Positions 54,297-64,000 of a stretch of DNA of 64,000 bases are shown here, piece by piece. A model generated the notes under the pieces. The model did not search any database. It was given only the letters and a program-made list of their open reading frames with translations, and was not told where the DNA came from. The translations under genes and the position numbers were made by a program. Positions within the stretch are counted from its first letter, which is position 1. The number at the start of each line of letters is the position of its first letter. This stretch comes from Aplectana chamaeleonis (taxonomy: Eukaryota > Nematoda > Chromadorea > Rhabditida > Cosmocercidae), in assembly GCA_029168955.1 (NCBI GenBank), contig JAPDOI010000039.1, positions 2,480,001-2,544,000 of the forward strand, in the 5' to 3' direction.

Positions 54297-55552
54297 CCAG
54301 GTTGTCCAATAATTCTTGTCCGAAAATTTCACCATTTTTAATTTTTTTCAACTTCATTGAAAAACAAGTCTAATCAACAATATAATCACCACAGTTATCC
54401 ACAACAGTGGCCCATCGATTGGGCAGGTCGCCGATGCCCTTCGCCTAGAACCCCGGGGGCTGCAACTCCAAGAAGTCCGCGATGTCGGATTTGAGGTTGT
54501 CGTAGTTGGTGAATTTTCTTCCGGCCAAATGGTGCTTCAGCGGGCGGAACAAGTGGTAGTCGGAGGGGGCGAGGTCCGGGGAATACGGCGGATGGGCAAC
54601 CGTCTCCCAGCCGAGCGTCGCCAACTTCTGCTGGGTCTCCTTCGCTACGTGGAGCCCCCGCGTTGTCGTGCAGCAGGTGGACCGAGGCCAGTCGGGGACG
54701 CTTTTCTCAGATGGCGGCGGCTAGTTTCTCGAGCTGATCGGTGTAGTTGGAGGCGGTGACCGTCCTGCCTTGCGGGAGCCGCTCGAAGTACAGCATGCCC
54801 TTGGTGTCCCACCAGCAGCAGAGCATGATCTTCAGCGGGTACAGGTCGGCTTTCGGCGTCGTCGGTGGCTCTTCTCCGCGCGAGATCCAGACTGCACGGC
54901 GGGCGACGTTGTCGTAGAGGACCCAGCTCTCATCCCCAGTGACCAGGTCCTCAAGAAACTCCTTGCGATGCGGACGAAAGAGGAGGGACTGGCAGACGGC
55001 CACGCGGCTCTGCTTGTTGGCGTCCGTCAGACGGTGGGGGATCCAACGGGCCAGAACTTTGTGGTAGCCGAGTAAGTTGAGTCGATTGTGGATGGTGGAC
55101 TTGCTGCAGCCGAGCGTCGTCGCCAGTTCACGGGTGGTGGCTTCCGGCTTCTCCTTGATACAGCGACGAACTTCGTCATCATCCACCGTGGAAGGCCTCC
55201 CGCTGTGCTCCCTGTCCTCGAGGCTCGTGTCGCCGCTCTCGAAACGATTGAACCAGCGGCTGACTGTGCGTTGGGACACTGCATCCTCCTTGCACGCTCT
55301 GCAGATGTTGGCGACCTCGGTACCCGTGTCGTTGCCCAGCAGCCACTCGTAGTACACGAACGTACGAATTCGACCTTGGTCCATTTTAGCTTGTACTGGT
55401 AGCTAGACGCGGCGACTGCGCCTTATATACCCCTAGCGTAGAACTTTGGAGCACCTCCTAGAAGGTTCTCACACTTGCCTGATATTATAACACTTCTAAC
55501 GAAAATTATAGAATTTTGAAAATTTTCGAACAGGAATTATTGGACGACCTGG
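54297..55552 (-). mobile_element. Mariner element 2 (1256 bp)
   Basis: CCAGGTTGTCCAATAATTC at the left and GAATTATTGGACGACCTGG at the right form inverted ends of about 34 bp with three mismatches; TA flanks both (54295-54296, 55553-55554). GC content of the gene is visibly higher than its surroundings. Confidence 0.95.
54445..55384 (-). pseudogene. Mariner transposase with one nonsense codon and one frameshift
   Basis: MDQGRIRTFVYYEWLLGNDT opens the protein. It has two helix-turn-helix blocks (SRWFNRFESGDTSLED, ATTLGCSKSTIHNRL), the linker WIPH.LT, and the catalytic TGDESW (first Asp), HDNA (second) and YSPDLAPSDYH (third, in the shifted frame). A TGA at 54707-54709, likely from CGA, interrupts KLAAAI/EKRP, and one extra base near 54651-54660 just after HDNA shifts the rest. 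TAG at 54445 ends it. Otherwise full length for a mariner. Confidence 0.9.
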
Positions 55553-55984
55553 TACATATAACATGTCTATCTATCGATCAACTCTCGTCCACTTTCGAAA
55601 TTGCCGCTCTACTCCTGCTGACTTTTCAAATGTAGGGTTGCATCGGTGCACAATCTTGGTATATCCAGGTAATTTTTTTTCTGTTTTTCTCGTGCACTCC
55701 TTTTTCATAGTGCTATCACTCTCTTTATCAGGCTTTCTCAAGTTTAACATTTCTTTCTGTTATTCGAAGGGGTGGCGAAATACGGGCGTGCGAGACAGGA
55801 TTGCTCAAATATTGTCAAATATTGTCATCCTGGATGGCTCTCAGCGCTTCAGACTTCGTTCTCGACATGGTAAGGGCCGCGCGGACCTATTTATGATGTT
55901 ATCTTGACCATGTTTGCGAACGTGTATGCTGACTTTGATAACAAAAAATGATTAATGAAGCTTATGCTTGATTGGTTTCAACGA
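55553..55984. other. Unannotated spacer
   Basis: A frame of 114 codons at 55563-55907 ends near a GTAAGG donor-like site, but no family is recognised. Confidence 0.35.
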
Positions 55985-56320
55985 AATGTTCCACATAGAG
56001 CGGCTTGCAGCGTCTCTGGCTGGTTCTCAGAAGGCGTGCGCCGCACCGTGAAACGTGAACGGGCGCCATTGCGAGCGTGAGCCACTTTGCGAAGAGTACG
56101 TGGCGCTTTTTAGGCAGCGTAAGCAGCGGCATGAAAATTGAGTAGAGCGTCTTAGGTAACGAGCGTCGCATCATAGATAGTGAGAAGACTCACGGAAATC
56201 GTAGAAGTTGAGCTGTGCATCGCGTGGAGCGCATGCGTCGTCGTGGAAAGCGAGTAGCGCCTCAGAGGAAGCGTGGGCATAGAATGTGAGTAACACTAAA
56301 CGAAGAGCGTACGCCGAGTC
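55985..56320. repeat. Minisatellite M5, degenerate and inverted
   Basis: On the minus strand, words such as TCACTATCTATGATGCGACGCTC, CTCGCTTTCCACGACGACGC and CTCAATTTTCATGCCGCTGC recur at about 21- and 42-base spacing. They resemble the first units of M4 and M2 units. Heavily eroded. Confidence 0.55.
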
Positions 56321-57039
56321 ACCTTTCTTTTACAGCTATATGTAAAGTCGTAGCGCGGTATTAGCAATCTGCGGTCTGGCAGGAGAACACCACCGCCGTG
56401 TGAATTCTGAATTCCCATAGCGATCTTACATATGCTGTTGCTTTGCGCCTTCGAATAATTCGAATGTTCGCTTCCGGTGATCGCGATTTATGATTTTTCC
56501 CAATATTCGACCCATTCGAGATGTGATTTTTCTCGGAAATTCTATTCATTCGGAAATTCAAATCATTCGGTTTAATCAGAAAACTGGATTATTCGATTTT
56601 TAGAATACTCGGTCAACTTCAATTCACCTTACTCGGTTGTTCAGCCAGTGAAATTTCTTTCAAAAATATACATGGATTATTTGGGAATAATTTGAGTTCT
56701 TATTTGAAGATTCGGATACATTTTCCGACTTTAAACTCGAATCGAATCGAAGACAATTTTTAGAGTTCACTCGTTCTTTTAAAATTTTAAGAACGCGTTG
56801 TTCAAATGTTCATTTACTCAAAATTCAAAAAGTGCCTAATTCTAACTCATTCATTCATTCGATTAATTTGACGGGGCTATGTTCGGGAAGACCAGGTTGT
56901 TCAATAAGTTTTATCGTTCGATAGGAGAGGACGTTGGTACAAACCCAATTTTTTTTTGTTTTGTTGGTACCCTCTTCATATGAACGTATGTGAAGTTTTA
57001 TTTCAATCTGTCAATCATTCTTTGGTTACAAGCCACTTA
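56321..57039. other. AT-rich spacer with ATTCGAA/TTCGGA words
   Basis: Repeated ATTCG, TTCGAA and ATTCATTCGG words from 56445 to 56880 make a degenerate simple repeat, similar in style to 17.3-18.1 kb. No gene. Confidence 0.4.
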
Positions 57040-57150
57040 CAAGGGACCACTTTGAACGAAAAATGGAATTTTGAAAAACGGTCTTTTGAGGGTTGTAGAA
57101 GAGTTAGGAAGAAACAATTTGGGATTCTAAAATTTCACTCAGTTCTCATG
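57040..57150. repeat. Inverted copy of the right end of element E2
   Basis: CAAGGGACCACTTTGAACGA, TTTTGAAAAACGGTCT and AAAATTTCACTCAG are the complement of 58765-58868 at about 85 percent identity. It may be the far end of a larger element (57040-58868) or a solo terminus. Confidence 0.7.
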
Positions 57151-57296
57151 GGTAGATCAAAAACTATCAAAAAAAAAAGAAAAAAAACCAGAACGTCGGA
57201 TTGGGAGGACGCAGCACAAATGTGACCTACACAGAGGCCTTGAAATCATCTGAAAAGGTTCTCCTAAACGTTTGAAGATGAAATCTAGCTAGGTTC

Positions 57297-57450
57297 TCAA
57301 GTTATGAGTTGTTCATTGATCTCCTGAGCGATGCTCGTTTCATTCCAACCACCGATCACTGCAATGAGATAGTCGGGATGGGCTGGCATCACACCATGGA
57401 TCAGTCGGTTAGGCGTTGGATTACGAAGCAGTTGAAAGATTGTTCGAATA
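57297..57450 (-). CDS. Candidate terminal exon with IAVIGGWN (kelch-like)
   Basis: Minus-strand frame after an acceptor-like GATCCCACAG: IRTIFQLLRNPTPNRL, IHGVMPAHPDY, LIAVIGGWNETSIAQEINEQ, then stop TGA at 57297. A hydrophobic strand followed by GGWN is the start of a kelch blade; S66 carboxypeptidases also have such a strand. No flanking exon was found, so this may be a fragment or chance. Confidence 0.3.
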
Positions 57451-57975
57451 CTGTGGGATCATTACTGCATTGCGGCTGATAGTAATGACATTTCTATGTA
57501 TGTGTTGGCCTTACTTGTTTTGAGTTTTAACAGTGTCTCTTTTTTCATACCTCTTTAACGAGGTAACGTGATATAAATGGAGAACGGTTCACGGTTCAAT
57601 GTTAGAAACTATGGGAATTCCGGGATTTCGACAATTGCTAGAATATCAAGAATATCCTTACCCTTTTTCCCACATATGCCACAGGAAAATCGTCCTTAAT
57701 TCGGAGAAACACTCTAGAGGACTTATTTTGATATATGACGCTGGAAAAAAAGTTCGGACAAACTGAAACGTCGTAGACTTGTTCCTTGATCAATGACCAA
57801 TCTTTTTTTCCAACAGAAATAATTGTTATAAACAGAAGTGGATTTACCTAAACTATAAAATTCATTAGAGCAACCTAATACTCTAGCGCATGGCTCGATG
57901 ACTCAAGACAAGTGCTTCGTTATCAATTACAAAATTTTGAGTAGAACAGAACCACTCTTTTAAAGACGCACTTTA

Positions 57976-58868
57976 CAAGAAAACTACTTCTAGTCAGCCT
58001 GGCCATTCTGGATTGAATGTAGTTTTCTGGAACCATTTTGGACGTAGAATTCGAGTATGCTCCTCGCAGCTGCTCTGAGAAAAAAAAATAAACTTTTCTG
58101 AAAAAAAGTTACAGGCGTTTTTCCAAGCCTCACGGCAAGGCGAGGGTACCCATCAGGGAATTTTTAGAGTGGTTTGGAAAAAAATTTTGGATTCGGCTCA
58201 AAACCTGTGTGTGGGGGTAATCTAGGGTGCTGAACACGAATATAGAGATCGTTTGTCCTAATTCTGAGGTTTACTGTAGATTACGGTAGTTTTCATGAAA
58301 TAGAGAGCCTGAAACTACCTTGATAATTTAAAAATTTACAAGTGAACATCAAATTCGTATTCAGCGCTCCGAATAACGCCCGTTCAGAAATTTTGTGTCA
58401 AATCTGAGACTTTGACCCAACTACCGTATACCCACCGTAATCTACCGTAATGTGTCGAAAAACGATAAACTGAATTCAGATTCGTTATGAACACTCTAAA
58501 TAACTTCCTAGGGCGAAGTTTGGGCCTTAAATTTTTTTCGACCTTTGGAGCCGCATGAGGCTTATCTCAATGCAATTTTTGGGCGTTCAGAGGTCGAAAT
58601 TTTTTTCGCCCAAACTCCGCCGTAGGTGGTAATTTGGGGCGCTGAACACGAATCTGAGGTCCGTTTCCTGTTTTTTTAGCGGATTTCTTCAGGTTAGGGT
58701 GCATTGAATGGCATTTTACCTACCGCAACCCATTGTTTTGGTGGTTTTTGATCTACCCGTGAAGACTGAGTGAAATTTTAAAATCTTAAATTGTTTCTTT
58801 TTACGCCCTCTACAAATCTCAAGAGACCGTTTTTCAAAACTCCATTTTTTGTTCAAAGTGGTCCCTTG
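57976..58868. mobile_element. Element E2 (893 bp, diverged relative of E1)
   Basis: CAAGAAAACTACTTCTAGTC and TCAGCCTGGCCATTCTGG at the left, then GCAGCTGC, GGTGCTGAACACGAAT, TACCGTATACCCACCGTAAT in the same order as E1. The right end (AGTGGTCCCTTG) differs from E1 and matches the inverted block at 57040. Confidence 0.75.
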
Positions 58869-58890
58869 TTAGTGTCGCCGTGTCATAGCA

Positions 58891-59898
58891 ATTGAAAAAA
58901 TTGAACATCGTGCAGTGATAAAATTCGTTTTTTTCTCGAAAGGTGTAGCACCGAAAGAAATTCACGAACGAATGTCAAAAGTGTATAATGATTGTTCACC
59001 TACAATTTGAACAGTAGAAAGATGGATTGCTAAATTTAAACGTGGTCGTGCAAGCCTTGAAGACGATCCACGTGAAGGACGTCCAAAAAGCGCATCAACA
59101 CCAGAAATCATAGCCAAAATACAGGAATGGTTTTGGAAGATCGTCGATTGACTGAGAGAGATTTAGTAGAGTCTACACATCTCATTAGGCAGTGTGAGCC
59201 TTATTTCAAGTCAAGTTATGGTTTTTTTTCAAGTTTTTTTCTCACTTTCTTCAAGATAGGCGAAGAAGCAGAAAAACGATTCTTCTCGTCCACACTGCCT
59301 TTAAGCAAAATTTTGGGTTTTAGAAAGCTGTTTGCACAATGGGTGCCACATTCGCTAACAATGGAACAATACACATTCAAATACGACTTTCTCAGCAACA
59401 CTTGGAGCGTTTTAAAAAGGATAACGTGGGTTTCGTGCCTCGACTCATCACTATGGATGAGGCTTGGGTCTATCACCATGATCCTGAATCAAAACAAGAG
59501 GCTAAAGAGTGGTGTGAACCTGGTTGTTCGGCTTCGAAACGAGTTCCAAGAAGGTTATGGCATCAGTTTTTTAGGATGCAAAAGAAATTTTGTTTGTGTA
59601 TTCCTTGCAAACTGGTAACACAATTAACTCTAAATTTTATTGCAATCTTTTGAACCAGTTGAAGGAAAAAATTCAAGAAAAAAGACCCGGTTTGCAGAAC
59701 AATATATCTTTTTTCATCAGGACAATGCACCGTGTAACAAGAGCATTTTGACAATGGCTAAAATCCATGAATTAAAGTTCGAACTGTTGGAGCATCCACC
59801 GTATTCACCAGACTTAGGTCCCCAGCGACTTCCATTTGTTTCCAGAACTCAAGAAATTTATGCGTAGCAAACGTTTTTCATCAAATGAAGAGGTCATA
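58891..59898 (+). pseudogene. Mariner element 3, transposase relic
   Basis: EKIEHRAVIKF, GVAPKEIHERM, VERWIAKFKRGRASLEDDPR and GRPKSASTPEIIAKI (helix-turn-helix part), then LEDRRLTERDL, TMDEAWVYHHDPESKQ (first Asp), FFHQDNAPC (second) and YSPDLGP. One extra C near 59820 shifts the third Asp (in PSDFHLF) out of frame. Other lesions: TGA after CSPTI, a frameshift near 59125, a MITE insertion, and a start codon reading ATT. Terminal repeats are not seen. Clearly older than mariners 1 and 2. Confidence 0.9.
59187..59301. mobile_element. MITE family A copy 9 (115 bp, internally deleted)
   Basis: AGGCAGTGTGAG and CCACACTGCCT are its ends; TTAA follows (59302-59305). It sits between the LVES and the GTIHIQIRLSQQ parts of mariner 3. 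Confidence 0.7.
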
Positions 59899-60370
59899 AT
59901 GTGTCGCGGACAGCGGGCCTGCAGGATTCCTAGCTCGGCCTTGTCGCGGCTACATCGGTGGTGATGTGTGTCTCTCGGCCAACAATGCCCTCCGGTATGG
60001 TCCCCTTTTGCGGAAGGTACCTTCCATGTGGGGATCACCTGACCCTCAAACGCGGGGGTAAATATGGGGACTGCCCCAGGCCGCGTATTAGCGTATTACG
60101 AATAACAACACAACACGCGTTTTATTATATAACCCTTTTATCCTTATGGCACTAATACCTAAGGTATCTACTGGGTTAGCCTTTACCATATACTTGAGGT
60201 TCCAGTTGGCTCAGCTCCCACAGCGCGTAGTATATAGCGTAGTCTACCACTGCGTAACACATGTAGCGTAGTATGTGGTGGCGTATTATCGCACCTCTCC
60301 CACTAGTCAACCGCACATCCCTGCGGTGACTAATACCAGAAGCCGTTGAGCCTCCGCCAACCTCCAGGCC

Positions 60371-60980
60371 GCTCGGTCTACTCAGAAAATCGCCGCATTC
60401 AATGCGTGTCGAATATGCATTCAACTCGAGTGACCACACCCATCGAAAGGTTCTATCTTAGGGACACATGCTCCAAACAGCAGCACGTGCTACAAAATTT
60501 TATCGCAGGAGCACGTGCTGCAAAATTTGACTGCGGGAGCACGTGCTGCAATGTAATCCAGCGCTGTCGTAGTAGCACACCGACACGCGGCGCGGCCGGC
60601 ACACCAACATGCGACTCTGCCAACTCGCCGAGCACCATCAGGGACCGCCAGTGGTTCGACGAAGTCACCAGCGGCCGGGCGAGCCAAGTACCGCAAACTT
60701 GGGCATTCGAACCGGCGACGCTGCCAACATCTGAGTCCGGCCTCAAGAGTGCGTCGTATGCTTTCCTTCTTAAGAAAATCGTTCCGTCGTCGAGTTGAAT
60801 GTGAGTCATGCACGCATTGAACGTTATACTTGTTGGCGCACGTGCTGTATTTTGAAGCACAGTAGAAGCACGTGCTCCGGTTGCAGTACGTACCCTGACT
60901 GTGCTCGAGATAGCCTTGTATTCGAGTTGAATGCATATTCGACACGCATTGAATGTGTCGATTGTCTGAGTAGGCCGAGC
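60371..60980. mobile_element. Foldback element FB6 with CACGTG repeats
   Basis: GTGTCGAATATGCATTCAAC at 60398 returns inverted at 60925; arms of about 58 bp (60371-60429, 60921-60980) are roughly 90 percent identical. Inside the left arm three units with AGCACGTGCTGCAAAATTT follow at about 29-base spacing, and two more AGCACGTGCT-like words stand before the right arm. Confidence 0.75.
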
Positions 60981-61644
60981 TGACGCCTAGTTGCTGGCTT
61001 ACGGAGCCCACGGTTCCGGGGTCACCCGGTAGGCCATCGCTGCCAGAGCAGCGCAGTACCAATGGGTACTGAAGGCCAACGCCATCCGGCGCCGGGCAGA
61101 CCACTGAACCGAGGACTGCCGCCTTTTATAGGCAGCGCGGAGGAAGGGGGCGGGGCACCGCAGCTGGCGCGGGCATGCCCCGCCTCCAAGCGGCTGGCGT
61201 TGTGGAAACAGGCCGGGGCCTCACGGTGCGCCCCCAGCCACCGTTGCATCCGCGACACTCCCGAAAACAAAAGAATTGCTGCCAGGGGGCCGCGGAAAAC
61301 TGTGACAACAGGGGCAGGCCACCGAGAGATCCCAATTAAGCGAATTATAAATTTTACAGAAAGGAGGCAGCAAAAATTATGCTGTGGGGATGAGCCAGCG
61401 TATTATGAACCCTCTCACATACATTCTACCCTACCTAACGAGGCGGACCCTCTCACTCATAACAAGGGCGAAATACGATGCAAAAATATATATGGTTTCC
61501 GTTTTCGTTCTAGTCCGACGCATGGATCAGGCGGCTGGCCGTGCGGGGTTGGCGGCCTCACTGGAGAATGGGATATCGATTCGCGCGGGTTGACCTACCG
61601 TCGCAGCCCCGTCCACTATTAAGACTAAAATGATTGTGCGAACT

Positions 61645-62010
61645 CTACTCGGTCCCTCGTCAGAAACGGGCTTGACGGGCATAAAAAAGAACCGGAACAT
61701 GAAAATATATGCATACAAGCCCTCAGCAGAAACGGGCTAGAGGGGCTTAAGGCCTGACCTCAAAAACATTATGAACACTATATACAAGCCCTCATCAAAA
61801 ACGGGCTAGAGGGGCTTAAGACCTCACCTCAAAGAAAAAGGCGTAATACATGCATGCCCTCGACAGAAACGGGCGAAGCGGGCTTAATGCCACACCTTAA
61901 AAACCGAGGGGCTCAAGGCCTTTCTCAAAAAACCGGTAGATCAAAAAATAAAACTAAGACGAAACTACCTACCTCCCTCGCTTGGAATGGGCGAAGAGGG
62001 GCCTATGGCC
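61645..62010. repeat. Degenerate tandem repeat, about 72-bp unit
   Basis: ACAAGCCCTC.TCA.AAACGGGCTAGAGGGGCTTAAG.CCTCACCTC recurs at about 61707, 61779 and 61852, with weaker copies at 61650 and 61970. Each unit holds the pairing words AAGCCC and GGGCTT. Confidence 0.7.
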
Positions 62011-62716
62011 TCACCTCTAAAAGCTCCCACAAAAAAAACAAGAGCTACAACACAAAAACAGCGAAATAAAATGTGAAAAAATATGAGACCAAAAACTAGA
62101 CAAAAACTACACTAAATAGATCAGAAATATGTACAAGCCTTCTTGCGATGCCATCAGGCATACCATAGTCGATCCATCCGTCGTATAGGAATATATATCC
62201 ATCTAGTCGACCATATAGCATGCCATCCATCTGAGCGCCACAGATCCATCAAAATACCATGACACATCCAACCAGGCATCTCGAAGGCGCGTCCTAAGCG
62301 TATTACGCGGCAAACGATCTGGAATCAATCAGATAGAAAACCAGATCAAAATTTGTACAAATTCGAAGGCCAGGCCAGAGCGAAATAAGTCTGACGTGAG
62401 TAGATCAGACCTGCGTAGTAGAGTCTGCCTTAGTGGTCTAGACTGTAAAAACGTATTAGTTAGTCAGCCACTAGGGACAAGACTAAGCGTATTAACTAGC
62501 GTTATTCAGCACAACACGAGGGGGTCGTACTGAGCGTATTGTGGTTATTAGTGACCCGCGTAATAACAAGATTTGACCATGCGTATTTGAATGGCGTATT
62601 ACAGGATACCACGAGAAGGGCTATACCAAGGGGTCGGTTGAACGACTAACGACTAACGAATTACAAAATTTCTATTACGCACATCCCTGGTATGGACGCT
62701 GCCTAAGTTTTTCAGT

Positions 62717-64000
62717 GGTCTGATTATTGCATCGACATTCAAGAGGAATCATCGCCGCCATCAGCTTACGTGGCAGGGACCAACCCAGCTATCTCCAGAA
62801 GAGCAGCGGAAGCGGAAGATTACAACTTTGAAACTACAGCTTGATTATGTCCTGACGAGGAATATTCCAGTATCGGACATTCGAAGATCTAGAGCTGTGT
62901 GGGATGTCGCATTCGATTCGGATCACCGTCCAGTTCTGTTGAACTTCACCGCGAGGATTCATAAGAGGAAGCGAGGGGCTAAGCCTCTCCAGAGGGTTGA
63001 TACGACAAGTCTCAGGGATGAAGAATGCAGAAAGAAATTCCGACAACGCGTTTCTGTTCATATCGGAGTACGGACTAAGAAGAAACTTTGCGACGCGGAC
63101 TCTTTCGTCAAGTGCATCCAGGACGCTTCGAAAGAGGCACTCCCGGTTGTACAGCCCAGGAAGAAGCTCGCCTACGTCTCAGAGGGAACAACATCTACTT
63201 ACAACAGAGTATGTGCTCTCCGAAGTGCAGGAAACTTCGTGGAGGAGAAGCGTCTCAGGAGGATGTTGCGTCGGCAGCTTCAAAATGACCGCGAACGAGA
63301 ATGGACGTGTAGAGCTAAGGATTTTGAGAAGGCTTGGGAGGAGAAGAATCCGAGGAAAGCCTACACGTTGTTACGACAGTATAGCGGCAAGATGAAGAGA
63401 TGTTCTGCTGTCCCCAACACTACCAATGGAGTTGCAGTTGGTGATGCGATGCTGCCATTATAGAAGGATTACTCCAGTTCACTACTGAATCGTCCAGCGC
63501 CGTTAGTACCAGAGCTGCCGCATGTTCAGAGAGCACATTACGATGTCAGTGAGGAACCGCCGACTGAGGCTGAAGTTTCGAATTGTGTCCGGAAAATGAA
63601 GAATGGAAAGGCAGGTGGAGATGACAACATCACTGCTGAAATGCTAAAAGCTCTTCCTCCGTCTGAGATTCGTGAAATGACCAACACCATCCGTGCCATA
63701 TGGATGAGCGAAAGGATACCCGATTCGTGGAGACATGCGATCATCGTACCTCTTCACAAGAAGCTATCCGTCACGGATCCTAAGAACCACGGAGTAATTT
63801 CTCTACTTCGTGTCAGGCACAGGGTTTTAGAACGTATCATTCTCGAGCGACTCATCAAACATCGTGAGGAAACGACCAGAGAGGAGCAAGCCGGTTTTCG
63901 ACCTGGAAGATCGACCATCGACCAAGTGTTCGTTGTGAGAAGAGTAATCGAATCGTGGCAGCGGTATTCGAAGCCATTACAGCTTGCTTTTTTGGACTTT
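62717..64000 (+). pseudogene. RTE-type LINE ORF (endonuclease end to reverse transcriptase), runs off the window
   Basis: One frame from the window's 62717 to 64000 with a single stop: TAG at 63461-63463, where related elements have Trp (TGG). It reads HRRHQLTWQGP, LQLDYVLTRNIP and WDVAFDSDHRPVL (end of the endonuclease with its catalytic SDH), then the linker KKLCDADSF, KAYTLLRQYSGKMKRC, and the reverse transcriptase: KMKNGKAGGDDNITAEML, IPDSWRHAIIVPLHKK, EEQAGFRPGRSTIDQVF and QLAFLDF, motif A, at the edge. The rest of the polymerase lies outside. The 5' part of the endonuclease is missing at 62716, so this is 5' truncated, yet the best preserved coding sequence in the window. Confidence 0.9.

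Larger units (their letters stand above)
59899..62716. other. Compositionally distinct island without recognised protein
   Basis: GC-rich to about 61270, with many GCGTATTA words (60085, 60285, 62298, 62487, 62605) and its own repeats listed separately. Contains a tRNA-like B box on the minus strand (CCGGTTCGAATGCCC, 60701-60715) without a clear A box. It lies between two truncated retro/DNA transposons. It could be the untranslated part of a large element; no ORF with a known domain was found. Confidence 0.5.

Noticed and set aside
60640..60780. tRNA gene on the minus strand around GGTTCGAATGCCC
   Set aside because: Only a B box is present; no A box at proper distance and no acceptor stem.

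Overview
The window looks like nuclear DNA of a parasitic nematode, most likely a strongylid of the hookworm type. This is inferred from nematode-like short introns (68 and 81 bp) beside transposon-stuffed multi-kilobase introns, RTE-, CR1- and mariner-type elements, abundant foldback elements and MITEs, and no bacterial operon structure. Almost every long open frame is a transposon relic, a frame of a tandem repeat, or a chance ORF. No rRNA, SL RNA, CRISPR array or complete single-exon gene is visible.

The one clear host gene is split over the plus strand. Exons at 38691-38814, 46942-47044, 47113-47224 and 47306-47428 join in perfect phase. They encode a continuous stretch of an ANF-receptor-type extracellular domain like that of nematode receptor guanylyl cyclases. 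A probable upstream exon of the same domain lies at 26441-26622. At least one middle exon was not found, and the transmembrane, kinase-like and cyclase parts are not seen. The introns hold most of the mobile elements. Two weaker exon candidates are on the minus strand (18831-19052, RS-rich; 57297-57450, kelch-like).

Layout. 0-8 kb: hairpins, an RTE relic split by a MITE, and a decayed CR1-like LINE (4.4-7.5 kb). 7.5-13.2 kb: a repeat block with 21/42-bp minisatellites, two large foldback elements and a (CA)94 tract. 13-26 kb: foldbacks, MITEs, and a mariner nested in a hAT-like element. 26-48 kb: the receptor gene with nested MITE families (TTAA-flanked families A and B, family C, a CCGTATTT-ended composite) and an RTE relic without its reverse transcriptase. 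48-59 kb: a tRNA-like SINE, a foldback with two hammerhead-ribozyme-like motifs, and a second mariner. 59-64 kb: a third mariner broken by a MITE, a compositionally distinct repeat island, and an RTE reverse transcriptase gene running off the right edge.

The observations most worth following are the dispersed family of 21/42-bp minisatellites, the hammerhead-like motifs in inverted arms, a TATA-box plus hairpin module carried by three different elements, an in-window empty site proving TTAA insertion, and the micro-exon reconstruction of the receptor gene.
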